From JAWBSP01 sp964632175 (GTDB lineage: Archaea; Hadarchaeota; Hadarchaeia; Hadarchaeales; JAWBSP01): a DNA stretch of 64,000 nt. This document shows positions 7,604-15,691 of this stretch, piece after piece. The notes beneath the pieces were generated by a model. The model did no database searches and had not been told where the DNA came from. It was given only the letters and a program-made list of their open reading frames with translations. The stretch is from the NCBI GenBank assembly GCA_964632175.1, contig CAZWBJ010000001.1, positions 1 to 64,000 on the forward strand, read 5' to 3'. The first letter of the stretch is position 1. Every line of letters begins with the position of its first letter. Position numbers and translations under genes: made by a program.

Positions 7604-8953
7604 GTGAAACGGCTGGTCTTCTCCCTGCTCTTCCTCTTCTTCCTTCCCACGGCGCTGGGGGCAACCGCTTCAAACGTTTTCAGGATCGAGTGGCAGGTCA
7701 CACTGCAAAATTCCAGTTTCAACGATGCTGAGGATGTCTACGCACACGTGCTGATCTTGGACAATCGCTCCGGTTGGGTAAACCAGCAAGTGGTGTGGGA
7801 GAATATTTTGGGGGCTGAAATTTTGCGCACGGAAGAGAACAGGGTGGCGGTGTTTCACTTCTCCCGTATTGGTCGGGGGGAAACGAAGACGGTGAGTTTT
7901 CAGCAGCTCGTCAAAGTGGACAGGACGGAGTTTGATCTCAGTCGGTCCACCGGCGTTGCGATTCCTCCCCAGCTCCTTCCTCTTACTCGGCCAGTGGATT
8001 ATCTTTGGGAGAATCATCCCTCTTTGGTTGCCAAGGCCTCAGAGCTCTGCGAGAATGCGGCAACCCCCCGCGAAAAGCTCCAGAGGATCTTCGAGTTCGT
8101 GAAGAGCTATCTGATCTACCGGGAGCAGACGGAGGAGCATGGGGCTCTCTGGGCGTATCAGAACCGGGTGGGGGACTGTACGGAGTTTACCAACCTCCTA
8201 ATCGCTCTTTGCAGGCTCTCGGGGATTCCCGCCCAGTTCGTTTCCGCCATAGGGTACAGCAAGGAGAAGGGAGAGGATTTCTACACCATGGGCCATGCCT
8301 TTGCTCTTGTCTATCTCCCCGATCTGGGGTGGGTCCCGGTCGATGCTACTTGGTCCTCTCCAGTGGGAGAGCTTGGAAAGTCTAGCGAGGAGAAACTCGT
8401 CGTGCTAATCAGCGACGGCTCGAATTTAGTCAAGGACTTTCACGTTACCGTGCCCAAGGATCGCATAAGCTACTCCTATGTGGGCACGGATCCCCGTCTG
8501 AGGTTACTTTCCCAGGCAGCGATTAGCAAGGAGGTGGGTTTGGACGTGAAAATGGATGCTAATCGGAATCTTGGGGAAGGGAATGTCTGGGAGTGGTATG
8601 TAACCCTGACCAACGAGGGAAGGGAGGAGCTTCGAAACCTGAGGGTGAGGATCCTAGCAGATAACGAATACTTGGAACTCCCAGACGAGATCCGTGTGGA
8701 TAGCCTGCCCGCTCGGTGGAACAAAACGCTTTCCTTTGGGCTGAAGGTGAAGCGGAGCACCGAGAACCTGCCGGTTAGAGCGGTTGTCGAGTACGACTCC
8801 CCCTACGGTACCTTTTCCAGCAGCGTCGAGAGCCAGGCAACCGTCACCCTGCCGGAGCTCCCGCCGGCGTTAGAGTTTCTGACCGAGTACTATTTGGTGC
8901 TGATTCTAGCGATGGTAGCGGTGATCGTAATCCTTCTTGCACGTCGCTTTTAA
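7604..8953 (+). CDS. Secreted, membrane-anchored transglutaminase-like protein
   Basis: A 449-aa protein with signal peptide (residues 1-19, K-R then a Leu/Phe-rich core), a transglutaminase-like (papain-fold) domain at about 140-260 and a C-terminal membrane helix (about 428-446). The catalytic triad is visible as C192 (G-D-C-T-E-F), H231 (M-G-H-A-F-A) and D247 (V-D-A-T-W). Archaeal members are extracytoplasmic and probably act as proteases or amidases; true crosslinking is unproven. The region after 300 looks like a beta-sandwich stalk. It is divergent from the filament operon and 16-19 bp before the proteasome-like gene. Confidence 0.85.
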   Translation: MKRLVFSLLFLFFLPTALGATASNVFRIEWQVTLQNSSFNDAEDVYAHVLILDNRSGWVNQQVVWENILGAEILRTEENRVAVFHFSRIGRGETKTVSFQQLVKVDRTEFDLSRSTGVAIPPQLLPLTRPVDYLWENHPSLVAKASELCENAATPREKLQRIFEFVKSYLIYREQTEEHGALWAYQNRVGDCTEFTNLLIALCRLSGIPAQFVSAIGYSKEKGEDFYTMGHAFALVYLPDLGWVPVDATWSSPVGELGKSSEEKLVVLISDGSNLVKDFHVTVPKDRISYSYVGTDPRLRLLSQAAISKEVGLDVKMDANRNLGEGNVWEWYVTLTNEGREELRNLRVRILADNEYLELPDEIRVDSLPARWNKTLSFGLKVKRSTENLPVRAVVEYDSPYGTFSSSVESQATVTLPELPPALEFLTEYYLVLILAMVAVIVILLARRF

Positions 8954-8972
8954 TCGTAGGGCGTAGCTTTTG

Positions 8973-9578
8973 ATGTATGCTTTTACGGGCACGGTGGTGG
9001 GGCTGAGATTTAAGGATGGAATAGTGCTGGCCTCCGATACAAGGGCGACGGCGTATTATCTAGTTTTGAGCAAAAGGCTCAAGAAGATCTTCGAGCTTGA
9101 GGAGAAGATAGGGGCAGGCTTTACCGGAAGTCCCGGAGATGTCCAGTCCTTGGTGAACATTTTGCGTGCAGAGGCCCGCCTTTACAGGGTCACTCAGGGC
9201 AGGCCCATTCAGACCAAATCGCTTACTCAGGTGGCATCGAACTACCTCTCCTCTCGGAGGATCTTCCCCATGCTGGTGGACGGTGTCATCGGGGGCCTCG
9301 ATGCGGACGGGCCTCACCTCTTCTTCCTAGATGCCATCGGGGGAAAAATTGAGGAGACAAAGTTTGCCAGCTCTGGAACGGGGGCAACCGTTGCTTACGG
9401 TGTCCTGGAGCAGAGCTATAAGGAAGGGATGAGGAAGGAGGAGGGCATCAAGCTGGCGGGGCTTGCGATAAAAACGGCGATAGAAAGGGATGCGGCCACA
9501 GGGGATGGGGTGGCCATAGCCGTTATAGACGAAGAGGGTTACAGGGAGCTCGAAGAGACCGCCGGTTCCAGCGGATAA
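8973..9578 (+). CDS. Proteasome beta-type subunit lacking catalytic Thr1
   Basis: A 201-aa Ntn-hydrolase fold protein aligned without gaps to archaeal PsmB: D17 (L-A-S-D), K33 (L-K-K-I) and D166 (E-R-D-A) are in place. The position of Thr1 holds Gly in F-T-G-T-V-V-G, and the serines at 129 and 169 are Thr. No alpha-type N-terminal helix is present. By analogy with inactive beta subunits it may be a structural or processing partner of an active beta encoded elsewhere. ATG 8973 is chosen over the TTG directly before it. A threonine one residue later could act as nucleophile if the N-terminus were shifted. Confidence 0.8.
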   Translation: MYAFTGTVVGLRFKDGIVLASDTRATAYYLVLSKRLKKIFELEEKIGAGFTGSPGDVQSLVNILRAEARLYRVTQGRPIQTKSLTQVASNYLSSRRIFPMLVDGVIGGLDADGPHLFFLDAIGGKIEETKFASSGTGATVAYGVLEQSYKEGMRKEEGIKLAGLAIKTAIERDAATGDGVAIAVIDEEGYRELEETAGSSG

Positions 9579-9793
9579 TCATCCTCTCCGCGCATTTCGT
9601 GGGACGTTGCGTTAACCACGGAGGTTCAATTCTTGAGCCACAGCCAGACAGGTTTAGCTTCTGAGCGCGAGCTCTCTCCTGTGACCTTTGCGAACGTTGT
9701 ATCTACCAATGGTCCCGGATGTGCGGGAGCACGTCTGTTCCCTCGATAAGTGCAAACGTTTGTCACTCCCAATAGCCAATCGAGTCTACAGAT

Positions 9794-9887
9794 GCCCAAC
9801 GCTTGCCACCATTCAATGCCAGTCTGACACCTCGAATGAGGTTCACCTTGCCCTCCGCCAGTGGCAAAAACGAGCAACTTCCAATGC
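9794..9887 (+). repeat. Diverged intergenic repeat, copy A
   Basis: Shares ordered words with the reverse strand of 41,675-41,753: GCCCAACGC, then TCGAATG-AGGTT-AC, GTGGCA and GCAACTTCCAA. Spacing differs, so it is an old or loosely constrained relationship. Confidence 0.4.
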
Positions 9888-9932
9888 AGAGGTCGCTTAT
9901 TAAAAACAGCAAAGGGGATCCACATTTTTCTC

Positions 9933-9941
9933 CTTTTTAAG
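9933..9941 (+). promoter_or_regulatory. TATA box of radA
   Basis: CTTTTTAAG centred 28 nt before the radA ATG at 9965. Confidence 0.5.
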
Positions 9942-9964
9942 GGGGCTCCACACAATCTTCCGCG

Positions 9965-10876
9965 ATGGAGCTGTGCAAGCTCGGAGTGGAGCCAGGGCTG
10001 TTGGAACGCTTACAGGAGGGCGGCTTTGATTCGGTGGAGAAGCTTGCGCTGGCCTCCTCGGAGGATTTGGCCAAGCAGCTTTCGCTCAAGCTCACCGCGG
10101 CGAGGCAGCTGATCCAGTCTGCCAAGAATGCGGTCAGTCTGAACTTCCGCACCGCTCTAGAAATGCTGGAGGAGCGCCGGAGGGTGGAGAGGATCTCCAC
10201 GGGGTCGAAGGCTCTCGACGAGATTCTCGGGGGAGGGGTGGAGGCTGGGGTGGTCACGGAGTTTTTCGGTGAGTACGGCTCAGGGAAGTCCCAGATAGCG
10301 CACCAGCTTTGCGTGAACGTCCAGCTGGGGGGAAGCGGCAAGAAAGCCTTTTTCTTGGATACGGAGGGAACCTTCAGACCGGAGCGCATCGCTCAGATGG
10401 CTGAGAAGCTGGGCGAGGATCCGCAGCGCCTGCTTGCGGGGGTCTTGGTGGTTAGGGCCTACGACACCGATCAGCAGATGCTCGTGGTTAGGAAGTTGGA
10501 GGAGGCGAGCAGGCTGGAGGTGGGCCTAGTGGTGGTGGACTCCATCAGCAACCTCTTCAGGAGTGAGTACAGTGGGAGGGGGTTCCTCGCCGAAAGGCAA
10601 CAGAAGCTCTGCAGGCACCTAGCAGATTTGAAAAGGCTGGCAGATTTGAATCACTTGGCAGTGGTGGTGACCAACCAAGTCTTGGCCCGACCAGAAATTT
10701 TCTGTGGGGATCCCACCCTCCCCGTTGGGGGGAATATTTTGGGGCATGCTGTGACCCACAGGGTGTACCTCAGAAGGGGAAAAGCAGAGATGCGTACCGC
10801 CACCGTAGTGGATAGCCCTAACCTACCCTGCAGAAGCGCGAGCTTCAAGATCACGGACGGGGGGATCTCGGACTAG
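9965..10876 (+). CDS. radA: DNA repair and recombination protein RadA
   Basis: A 303-aa RecA/Rad51-family recombinase that forms filaments on single-stranded DNA and drives strand exchange. The N-terminal helix-hairpin-helix domain spans about residues 1-55; the ATPase core has Walker A G-E-Y-G-S-G-K-S (102-109) and Walker B L-V-V-V-D-S. The D-T-E-G-T-F-R-P-E-R signature and the C-terminal D-S-P-N-L-P motif are typical of archaeal RadA. It is slightly short for the family because the N-terminal tail is brief. It ends 4 bp inside the convergent CPBP gene. Confidence 0.95.
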   Translation: MELCKLGVEPGLLERLQEGGFDSVEKLALASSEDLAKQLSLKLTAARQLIQSAKNAVSLNFRTALEMLEERRRVERISTGSKALDEILGGGVEAGVVTEFFGEYGSGKSQIAHQLCVNVQLGGSGKKAFFLDTEGTFRPERIAQMAEKLGEDPQRLLAGVLVVRAYDTDQQMLVVRKLEEASRLEVGLVVVDSISNLFRSEYSGRGFLAERQQKLCRHLADLKRLADLNHLAVVVTNQVLARPEIFCGDPTLPVGGNILGHAVTHRVYLRRGKAEMRTATVVDSPNLPCRSASFKITDGGISD

Positions 10877-11466
10877 CTGAATCTAACGACGAGCACGAGT
10901 ATGGAGTTGTAGAGGCAGTGGGTCAGGACGGAGCAGGAGAACCCCCTGAAGAGATAGGCTATCCCCAGAACCACTCCGGCGAGGATGAGGGGAAGGGCGA
11001 GGGCCGGATAAGTGCCCGGGTTGGAAAGGTGGAAGAGACCGAACAGCAGGGAAGAGGAAATCAACCCCCCTACTCTGGATCTTAGGGCAAGGGAGAATTC
11101 CTCCAGCAGGATCCCCCTGAACAGCCATTCCTCCAAGAAACCGAAGAGGTTGACCATAAGGAAGAGGAGGGGGTAGGGGATTTTCTCCGGGGTGAGGGGG
11201 TACTCCTCGGGCTCTATTGTCGGGATCTGTTTCTCCGACAAGTAGAAGATTACTTGGTCGGTGAGGAAGAGGAGGGCGGCGGTGAAGGCGGCCGAGAAGA
11301 TGATGAGTTCTAAGATTCTCCACTTCCTAGTTTTCTTGGCGAGGGGTAGCCAGAAACTTGGAAACAGCCGCTGGAGGTAATACGGCCTCTTGGAAACCAT
11401 CCTCCCCAAGGCCGCACCTAGCAGCACGGCTGGCACGAGAATTCTGACAGAAAGGAGCCAGTCCAA
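10873..11466 (-). CDS. CPBP-family intramembrane metalloprotease
   Basis: A 197-aa membrane protein with about six helices and the CPBP (Abi/CAAX protease) motifs: E-E-W-L-F-R-G, F-H-L-S-N and a final H in L-T-H-C-L-Y-N. The Glu and His residues bind the catalytic metal in characterised relatives, including eukaryotic Rce1. The substrate is unknown. It starts directly at the stop of the UPF0148 gene, so the two form a transcription unit. Confidence 0.85.
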   Translation of the reverse strand: MDWLLSVRILVPAVLLGAALGRMVSKRPYYLQRLFPSFWLPLAKKTRKWRILELIIFSAAFTAALLFLTDQVIFYLSEKQIPTIEPEEYPLTPEKIPYPLLFLMVNLFGFLEEWLFRGILLEEFSLALRSRVGGLISSSLLFGLFHLSNPGTYPALALPLILAGVVLGIAYLFRGFSCSVLTHCLYNSILVLVVRFS

Positions 11467-11745
11467 CTATCTCCCCTTCAGGAGCTCTTGTATAGCCTTT
11501 ATCTCCTCCAGCAGCCTGAGCATCTTCTCGTGGTCGGTTTCCCTCTCCAGCTGGGAGAGCAGACTGCGAAGCTTCTCTCTCAGTACTTTTTCGGTTTCAG
11601 ATGTCTGTTTCTCCCCGCACAGGGGGCAGAAAATCCTGCCCTGCTGCTCAAACAGAGGACTGAAACAGGAGGCGCAGTGAATGGAAAGCATTCTTCCCCC
11701 AGCTATGAGGGCTTCGGCAATTTTTTTTACTTTTTCCTCTTCCAT
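11467..11745 (-). CDS. UPF0148 zinc-ribbon protein (autoantigen p27 family)
   Basis: A 92-aa protein whose N-terminal third has the signature L-x-x-G-x-x-M-L-x-x-H-C followed by two CxxC pairs (C24/C27 in C-A-S-C, C40/C43 in C-P-L-C) that fit a zinc ribbon. A charged helical C-terminus of about 45 residues follows. The family is widespread in archaea and related to human SSSCA1/p27, with no established biochemical role. Divergent from UPF0147 across 40 bp. Confidence 0.85.
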   Translation of the reverse strand: MEEEKVKKIAEALIAGGRMLSIHCASCFSPLFEQQGRIFCPLCGEKQTSETEKVLREKLRSLLSQLERETDHEKMLRLLEEIKAIQELLKGR

Positions 11746-11785
11746 CCTTTAATCTGGAGTAGTGATTATTGGTTGAGGTGGTTGG

Positions 11786-12040
11786 TTGGAGGAAAGGATA
11801 AGGCAGGTGCTGGAGGTTCTGTCCAAGGTGAAGGCGGATACCATGACTCCGAGAAGCGTCAGGAGTTTGGTGGAGCAGGCCATGAGCGAGCTTTCCATGC
11901 GGGGCGACCCCAAGATGAGGGCTGCTAGCGCAGCGAGTTACTTGGATAGGGCGGGCAACGACCCCAACCTCCCCCCTCACATCAGGACCGCGATTTGGGG
12001 GGCGCTCAGCACCTTAGAGGGCCTTCGGGAGGGGGGATAG
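11786..12040 (+). CDS. UPF0147 family protein
   Basis: An 84-aa helical protein matching the conserved archaeal UPF0147 family, with T-P-R-S-V-R-x-L, a run of R-A-A-S-A and D-P-N-L-P-x-H-I-R-T-x-I-W. The start is TTG 11786, because a stop lies four codons upstream in frame. Function is unknown. It converges with hxlB (1-bp gap). Confidence 0.85.
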   Translation: MEERIRQVLEVLSKVKADTMTPRSVRSLVEQAMSELSMRGDPKMRAASAASYLDRAGNDPNLPPHIRTAIWGALSTLEGLREGG

Positions 12041-12041
12041 C

Positions 12042-12629
12042 TCACTCGACGTTGGCGTGCCTTTCCTTCAGATCCTCTTCCTTCTTGTTTAGTTTACTCA
12101 TCAAGGCGCTGATGACCCCGTCTAGGAAAACCATACAGGAGATCTCAAAGAGGGTACCCAGTGGCGCGAGAGAGGCATGTTCCCCGGCGAGCTCCCTTTC
12201 CACATACTCGGAAATGGTTTCGGTCTTGGCTCTTCCGGGCAGGACGATCACCACGTCGCCCATCCTCCCCAGTCTGGAGTCGGGAAAGGAGGTCACAACC
12301 GCGATTTTCGCCCCCGCTTTCTTGGCGATACTTGCAGCCCCCACCACGAGATCCGTCTCCCCCGATCCGGAGATGGCCACCACCGCATCCTCGCTGCGGA
12401 TGGCTGGGGTGATAGTTTCCCCCACCACGTAGACGTTTATCCCCAGGTGCATGAGCCGCATGGCAAAGGCCTTACCGACCAACCCCGACCTCCCAGCGCC
12501 CAGAACGAAAACCCTCTTCGCCTGTATCAAGGATTGAAGAAAGGCCTCCACCTGGTCCCGCTCCAGTTCTTCTTGGGTTTTTTGAAGGTGGGAAAAAATC
12601 TCCGCCATGGCCTTGCGGACTTCCTCCAT
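12042..12629 (-). CDS. hxlB: 6-phospho-3-hexuloisomerase
   Basis: A 195-aa SIS-domain isomerase interconverting D-arabino-hex-3-ulose 6-phosphate and fructose 6-phosphate. In archaea lacking the oxidative pentose phosphate route, the reverse ribulose monophosphate pathway makes ribose precursors. The signature V-L-G-A-G-R-S-G-L-V-G is at about 42-52, with I-S-G-S-G-E-T-D at about 88 and a helical tail. The partner hexulose-phosphate synthase is not in the window. It has its own TATA-like box at 12,647-12,654, separate from the upstream DUF655 operon. Confidence 0.9.
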   Translation of the reverse strand: MEEVRKAMAEIFSHLQKTQEELERDQVEAFLQSLIQAKRVFVLGAGRSGLVGKAFAMRLMHLGINVYVVGETITPAIRSEDAVVAISGSGETDLVVGAASIAKKAGAKIAVVTSFPDSRLGRMGDVVIVLPGRAKTETISEYVERELAGEHASLAPLGTLFEISCMVFLDGVISALMSKLNKKEEDLKERHANVE

Positions 12630-12646
12630 CTAGACTTTTTTGACGT

Positions 12647-12654
12647 CCTTTAAG
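12647..12654 (-). promoter_or_regulatory. TATA box of hxlB
   Basis: Reverse-strand CTTAAAGG about 22 nt before the ATG at 12,629, inside the short gap after DUF655. Confidence 0.4.
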
Positions 12655-12663
12655 TAGAGTTCA

Positions 12664-13236
12664 CTATTCCCCAGCCCGTCTCATGGGCCTTGCGAATAGG
12701 AAGTAAACGTCCTTGCCCTGAATTTCAAGAAGGATGCGCTTGATTAGGGAACCTTTTGCATCCAGACCTTTGACCCTCTCTCCGATGTCTGCCAGGCTCT
12801 TGAAGGGGCCCTTTTCCCGCTCTTGAAGGATGACCCACATGAGTTTCTTTCCCACTCCAGGAAGTAGCTCCAACTGGTGGAGCCTCGTGGTGAGGGGGCC
12901 GGCCTTGTTGAAGAACTCCACGAACCTGTTCTCGTTTTCCTCGATGGCCTTCCCGATGGCGTGCGGGAGTTCGTTCTTGGCCGTGGCTGTTAGATCCTCA
13001 TAGCCTATCCGCTGCCTTATCCTCTCCACCTTGTCTCTTGTTTCTTTTCCCAGCGAGATTTTCTCCTGTGAATGGAGTGTGACATCCTTGGCCGGAACCA
13101 CCTCAAGCAGGGTGAAGAAGTTCTCTCCCAGAACCTGCGCGACCGGCTCGCGGAGGTGAATGGGTCTGGGGTCGGAGGGGCTACCGTGCGGCAGAAAATC
13201 TAAGACTATCCCAAAGTCCTCGTACTTCTTCTGCAT
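12664..13236 (-). CDS. DUF655 nucleic-acid-binding protein
   Basis: A 190-aa conserved archaeal protein (DUF655) with an N-terminal beta-rich part (Y-E-D-F-G-I-V-L-D) and a C-terminal helix-hairpin-helix region (L-L-P-G-V-G-K-K, about 128-135), which suggests binding to RNA or DNA. It sits directly after rpo4 (5-bp gap), as in many archaea. Its exact role is unknown. Confidence 0.85.
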   Translation of the reverse strand: MQKKYEDFGIVLDFLPHGSPSDPRPIHLREPVAQVLGENFFTLLEVVPAKDVTLHSQEKISLGKETRDKVERIRQRIGYEDLTATAKNELPHAIGKAIEENENRFVEFFNKAGPLTTRLHQLELLPGVGKKLMWVILQEREKGPFKSLADIGERVKGLDAKGSLIKRILLEIQGKDVYFLFARPMRRAGE

Positions 13237-13241
13237 CCTTA

Positions 13242-13577
13242 TTATTTCCTGTACTCCTCGAGGAGATCCAAAATTTGTTTGGAGAGATTCTCATCAAGTT
13301 TCGTCTTTTCCTTAGCGAAGAGGAGGTCAAGCTCCTCCTTGCGTTCCGGCATCAGGTCTACTATCACAACCGCCTGGTAGGGGGTCAGGCCCAAGGAGAT
13401 GAGTTTTTCGGCGAGTTCAAGTGCCTTTTCCGGTTTGAGTTGGCAGAACTTTTGCCCGTAATCATAGTCCTGTTTCTGCTCGTAGCCGAGTTCCCCCTCC
13501 TTTGCCCTCTTGCTCAAAATACTGAGGGCCTTCGCCAGCGGGATTGGCTTCTCCTGCAGGCATTCTCTCCCGATCAT
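13242..13577 (-). CDS. rpoF: DNA-directed RNA polymerase subunit Rpo4 (RpoF)
   Basis: A 111-aa Rpb4-family subunit that pairs with Rpo7 (RpoE) to form the polymerase stalk. Conserved features include the N-terminal A-L-S-I-L-S-K-R segment, Y-D-Y-G-Q-K-F and the HRDC-like end (L-S-L/I-G-L-T-P-Y-Q-A, V-D-L-M-P). Its start overlaps the L21e stop by 4 bp (ATGA), so translation is coupled. Confidence 0.9.
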   Translation of the reverse strand: MIGRECLQEKPIPLAKALSILSKRAKEGELGYEQKQDYDYGQKFCQLKPEKALELAEKLISLGLTPYQAVVIVDLMPERKEELDLLFAKEKTKLDENLSKQILDLLEEYRK

Positions 13578-13864
13578 CCCATCATTCTCAGGTGCTCAGG
13601 TCGAGAAATAACCTTTTTTACCTTCCCTCCCTCTTTCACCTCCACCACATACGCTCTTCCCCTCTTTTCCGTCACTATACCTACCCTTCCATGGAAGCGG
13701 GGATGAGGCATTCCCTTCACTTGGGAGGGTTCGAGCAGAATCACCACCTTGTCACCCGGCGAAAAGTTCTGAAGGCTCTTGGTGACCGGACTAAGTCCCC
13801 GAGCTCTGGGATGTTTGGTGAGCTTTTTCCTACTCTTCTTCCTCAGCCCTTTGTGTTTTACCAT
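13574..13864 (-). CDS. rpl21e: Ribosomal protein L21e (eL21)
   Basis: A 96-aa eL21 protein of the large subunit. The basic N-terminus (K-H-K-G-L-R-K-K-S-R-K-K-L), the K-V-V-I-L-x-E-P-S motif and H-P-R-F-H-G-R-V-G are diagnostic. It lies 6 bp after srp54 and overlaps rpo4. Confidence 0.95.
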   Translation of the reverse strand: MVKHKGLRKKSRKKLTKHPRARGLSPVTKSLQNFSPGDKVVILLEPSQVKGMPHPRFHGRVGIVTEKRGRAYVVEVKEGGKVKKVISRPEHLRMMG

Positions 13865-13870
13865 ACAGGT

Positions 13871-15205
13871 TTATTCCAGCTGCATGAAAAGCTTTCGGAG
13901 AGGTCCCTTTATCCCGCCCCTGCTTATGGCCTTGGCGAGATGTTTCATCACTTCGTACTGCTTGAGAAGTTCCCTGACCTCCGCCTCGGTGGTTCCGGAT
14001 CCCCTAGCGATCCTTCTTATCCTTGAGGCGTTCAGTATCGCCGGCTCCTCTCTCTCCTCGGGGGTCATGGAGTTTATAATTACCCTAAACTTCTTCAGCT
14101 TGTCTTGGCCTATCTTCAGCTGCTCCTTAGATATTGACACTCCCAGACCAGGCACCATCGGTAGCAACTTGTCAAGCGGTCCCATCTTCTGTACCGCTTC
14201 CAGCATCTGTTGGAAGTCCCCTAGGCTCATCTTCCCCAGTGCCATCTTGGTCTCTAGGCTCCTCCTCTCCCCTTTCGGCATCTGTTCCATTTTCTTAAGT
14301 AGAGTGTCCAGGTCACCCATCCCCAGGAGCCTGCCCACGAACTTCTTGGGATCGAAGGGCTCGATCTCATCCACGTGTTCTCCAGTACCCACAAACTCTA
14401 TGGATGCGCCCGTGGCCGCCACCGCCGAGATAGCCCCCCCTCCCTTCGCGCTCCCGTCCAGCTTGGAGAGAAAAATGTACCCAAGGGGGGTAGTCGAGTG
14501 GAAAGCCTCCGCCTGTTCCTTCGCCTGCTGTCCTATGGTGGCATCGATGACCAGCATTATCCCGTCGGGTTTTATCGCCTCTGCCATGGTTTTCATCTCC
14601 TGCATGAGTTCCTCCTCTCTCTTGTGCCTCCCTGCGGTGTCCACGAGGATGAGCTCACATCCCTCGGATTTTAGTCTTTCCACGCACTCCTTGCACAGTT
14701 TGACGGGATCCTTGGCGTGGGGATCTCCCAGAACCTTAACACCGATCTGTTCTCCCAGCTGGTATAGCTGGAGGTAGGCGCCGGGCCTGTAGGTGTCGGC
14801 ACAGACCATGCCCACTCTGAAGCCCCTTTTTCTGAAGTAGTAAGCGAGCTTGGCGGCAGAGGTGGTTTTCCCGCTCCCCTGCAGACCCACCAGCAAGAGA
14901 AGGTTTGGCCTTCCCGCTTGGATCTGCAACCTTCCTGACTTACCCATGAGATTTGAGAGTTCGGAGTAAACGATCCCGATTACGTGTTCCCTTCTCCCAA
15001 CACCTGGAGGGGGCTTTTCGGTTAGTGCGCGCTCCTCTATGACGCGGCAGAGTTTCAGGGTGAGTTCCACATTCACGTCTGCTTGGAGGAGGGCGCTCTG
15101 AATGTCCCTCACCATCTCCTTTACGGTTTTTTCATCCACGTAAGCCGCTTTTGTAACTTTCCTGACCGCTGCATGCAGGGCTCTCCCGAGCTTATCTAGA
15201 ACCAT
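13871..15205 (-). CDS. srp54: Signal recognition particle GTPase SRP54
   Basis: A 444-aa protein with N, G and M domains. GTPase motifs are G-L-Q-G-S-G-K-T-T (about 105-113), D-T-A-G-R (about 184) and S-K-L-D-G-S-A-K-G-G-G (about 240). The Met-rich M domain (residues 300-440) binds signal sequences and 7S RNA. It targets nascent membrane and secreted proteins to the Sec translocon. Six bp separate it from the OB-fold membrane protein upstream, so it appears co-transcribed with the trk genes. Confidence 0.95.
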   Translation of the reverse strand: MVLDKLGRALHAAVRKVTKAAYVDEKTVKEMVRDIQSALLQADVNVELTLKLCRVIEERALTEKPPPGVGRREHVIGIVYSELSNLMGKSGRLQIQAGRPNLLLLVGLQGSGKTTSAAKLAYYFRKRGFRVGMVCADTYRPGAYLQLYQLGEQIGVKVLGDPHAKDPVKLCKECVERLKSEGCELILVDTAGRHKREEELMQEMKTMAEAIKPDGIMLVIDATIGQQAKEQAEAFHSTTPLGYIFLSKLDGSAKGGGAISAVAATGASIEFVGTGEHVDEIEPFDPKKFVGRLLGMGDLDTLLKKMEQMPKGERRSLETKMALGKMSLGDFQQMLEAVQKMGPLDKLLPMVPGLGVSISKEQLKIGQDKLKKFRVIINSMTPEEREEPAILNASRIRRIARGSGTTEAEVRELLKQYEVMKHLAKAISRGGIKGPLRKLFMQLE

Positions 15206-15211
15206 CCTCTC

Positions 15212-15691
15212 TTAATACCAGTAAGGTGATGCTCTTTTCTCCGCACGCCTTCTGAGCTGTACAGAGAGGTAGATGCTTAGGGCGAGCAAAAGGATACTCG
15301 AAACCATAAGCCACCAGTTCACCTCTCGGGATATTTCGAATCCAACCTCCACGATATCCAGACTCTCGGCATGGATGTCTGGGTCCCCTCCGTGCTCCGG
15401 ACAGGCTCTGTGGAATACTCCGGTCACCTGGACGATATCCCCCCTGTGGTGATAGTCGGCGGTCACTTTTATGTTTTCCACCATGTGATTCTCGCACCAT
15501 ACACCGATGGCCCCCCCGTTCTCGATATTAACCCAGGCCCTCTCGCCTCTTCTGAGAACTCCTAGAACCTCACCTCTCACGGTCACCACTTGGTTGTCGA
15601 AGTTCTCCGGGTGGAGAAGGAGGTCAGTGATGGGTTGGGCGCAGGCCGCGGGAAGAAGCAGAAGCACAAGCAGGGGGAGAAACCGCTTCAT
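15212..15691 (-). CDS. Extracytoplasmic OB-fold protein with C-terminal membrane helix
   Basis: A 159-aa protein: signal peptide (K-R-F then a Leu run, ending A-C-A-Q), an OB-fold-like beta domain (V-V-T-V-R-G-E-V-L-G, R-A-W-V-N-I, V-Q-V-T-G-V-F-H) and a C-terminal transmembrane helix (about 127-146) with an Arg-rich cytoplasmic tail. Conserved Cys residues in W-C-E-N-H and A-C-P-E-H-G-G could bind metal. Its start overlaps the trkH end by 4 bp. The fold assignment is tentative and the role is unknown. Confidence 0.65.
   Translation of the reverse strand: MKRFLPLLVLLLLPAACAQPITDLLLHPENFDNQVVTVRGEVLGVLRRGERAWVNIENGGAIGVWCENHMVENIKVTADYHHRGDIVQVTGVFHRACPEHGGDPDIHAESLDIVEVGFEISREVNWWLMVSSILLLALSIYLSVQLRRRAEKRASPYWY

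Larger units (their letters stand above)
9579..9964. other. 386-bp intergenic region with a diverged repeat, no convincing gene
   Basis: Base composition and codon pattern differ from the purine-biased genes around it. Small open frames exist on both strands (for example 9626-9955 minus), but their codon use is unlike neighbours and they match nothing I know. The stretch 9794-9887 resembles part of 41,675-41,753 on the other strand. The radA promoter lies at the right end. Confidence 0.5.

Noticed and set aside
9626..9955. 109-codon minus-strand open frame in the radA upstream gap
   Set aside because: Codon use and composition are unlike every real gene here, no homology is recognised, and it overlaps the radA promoter.
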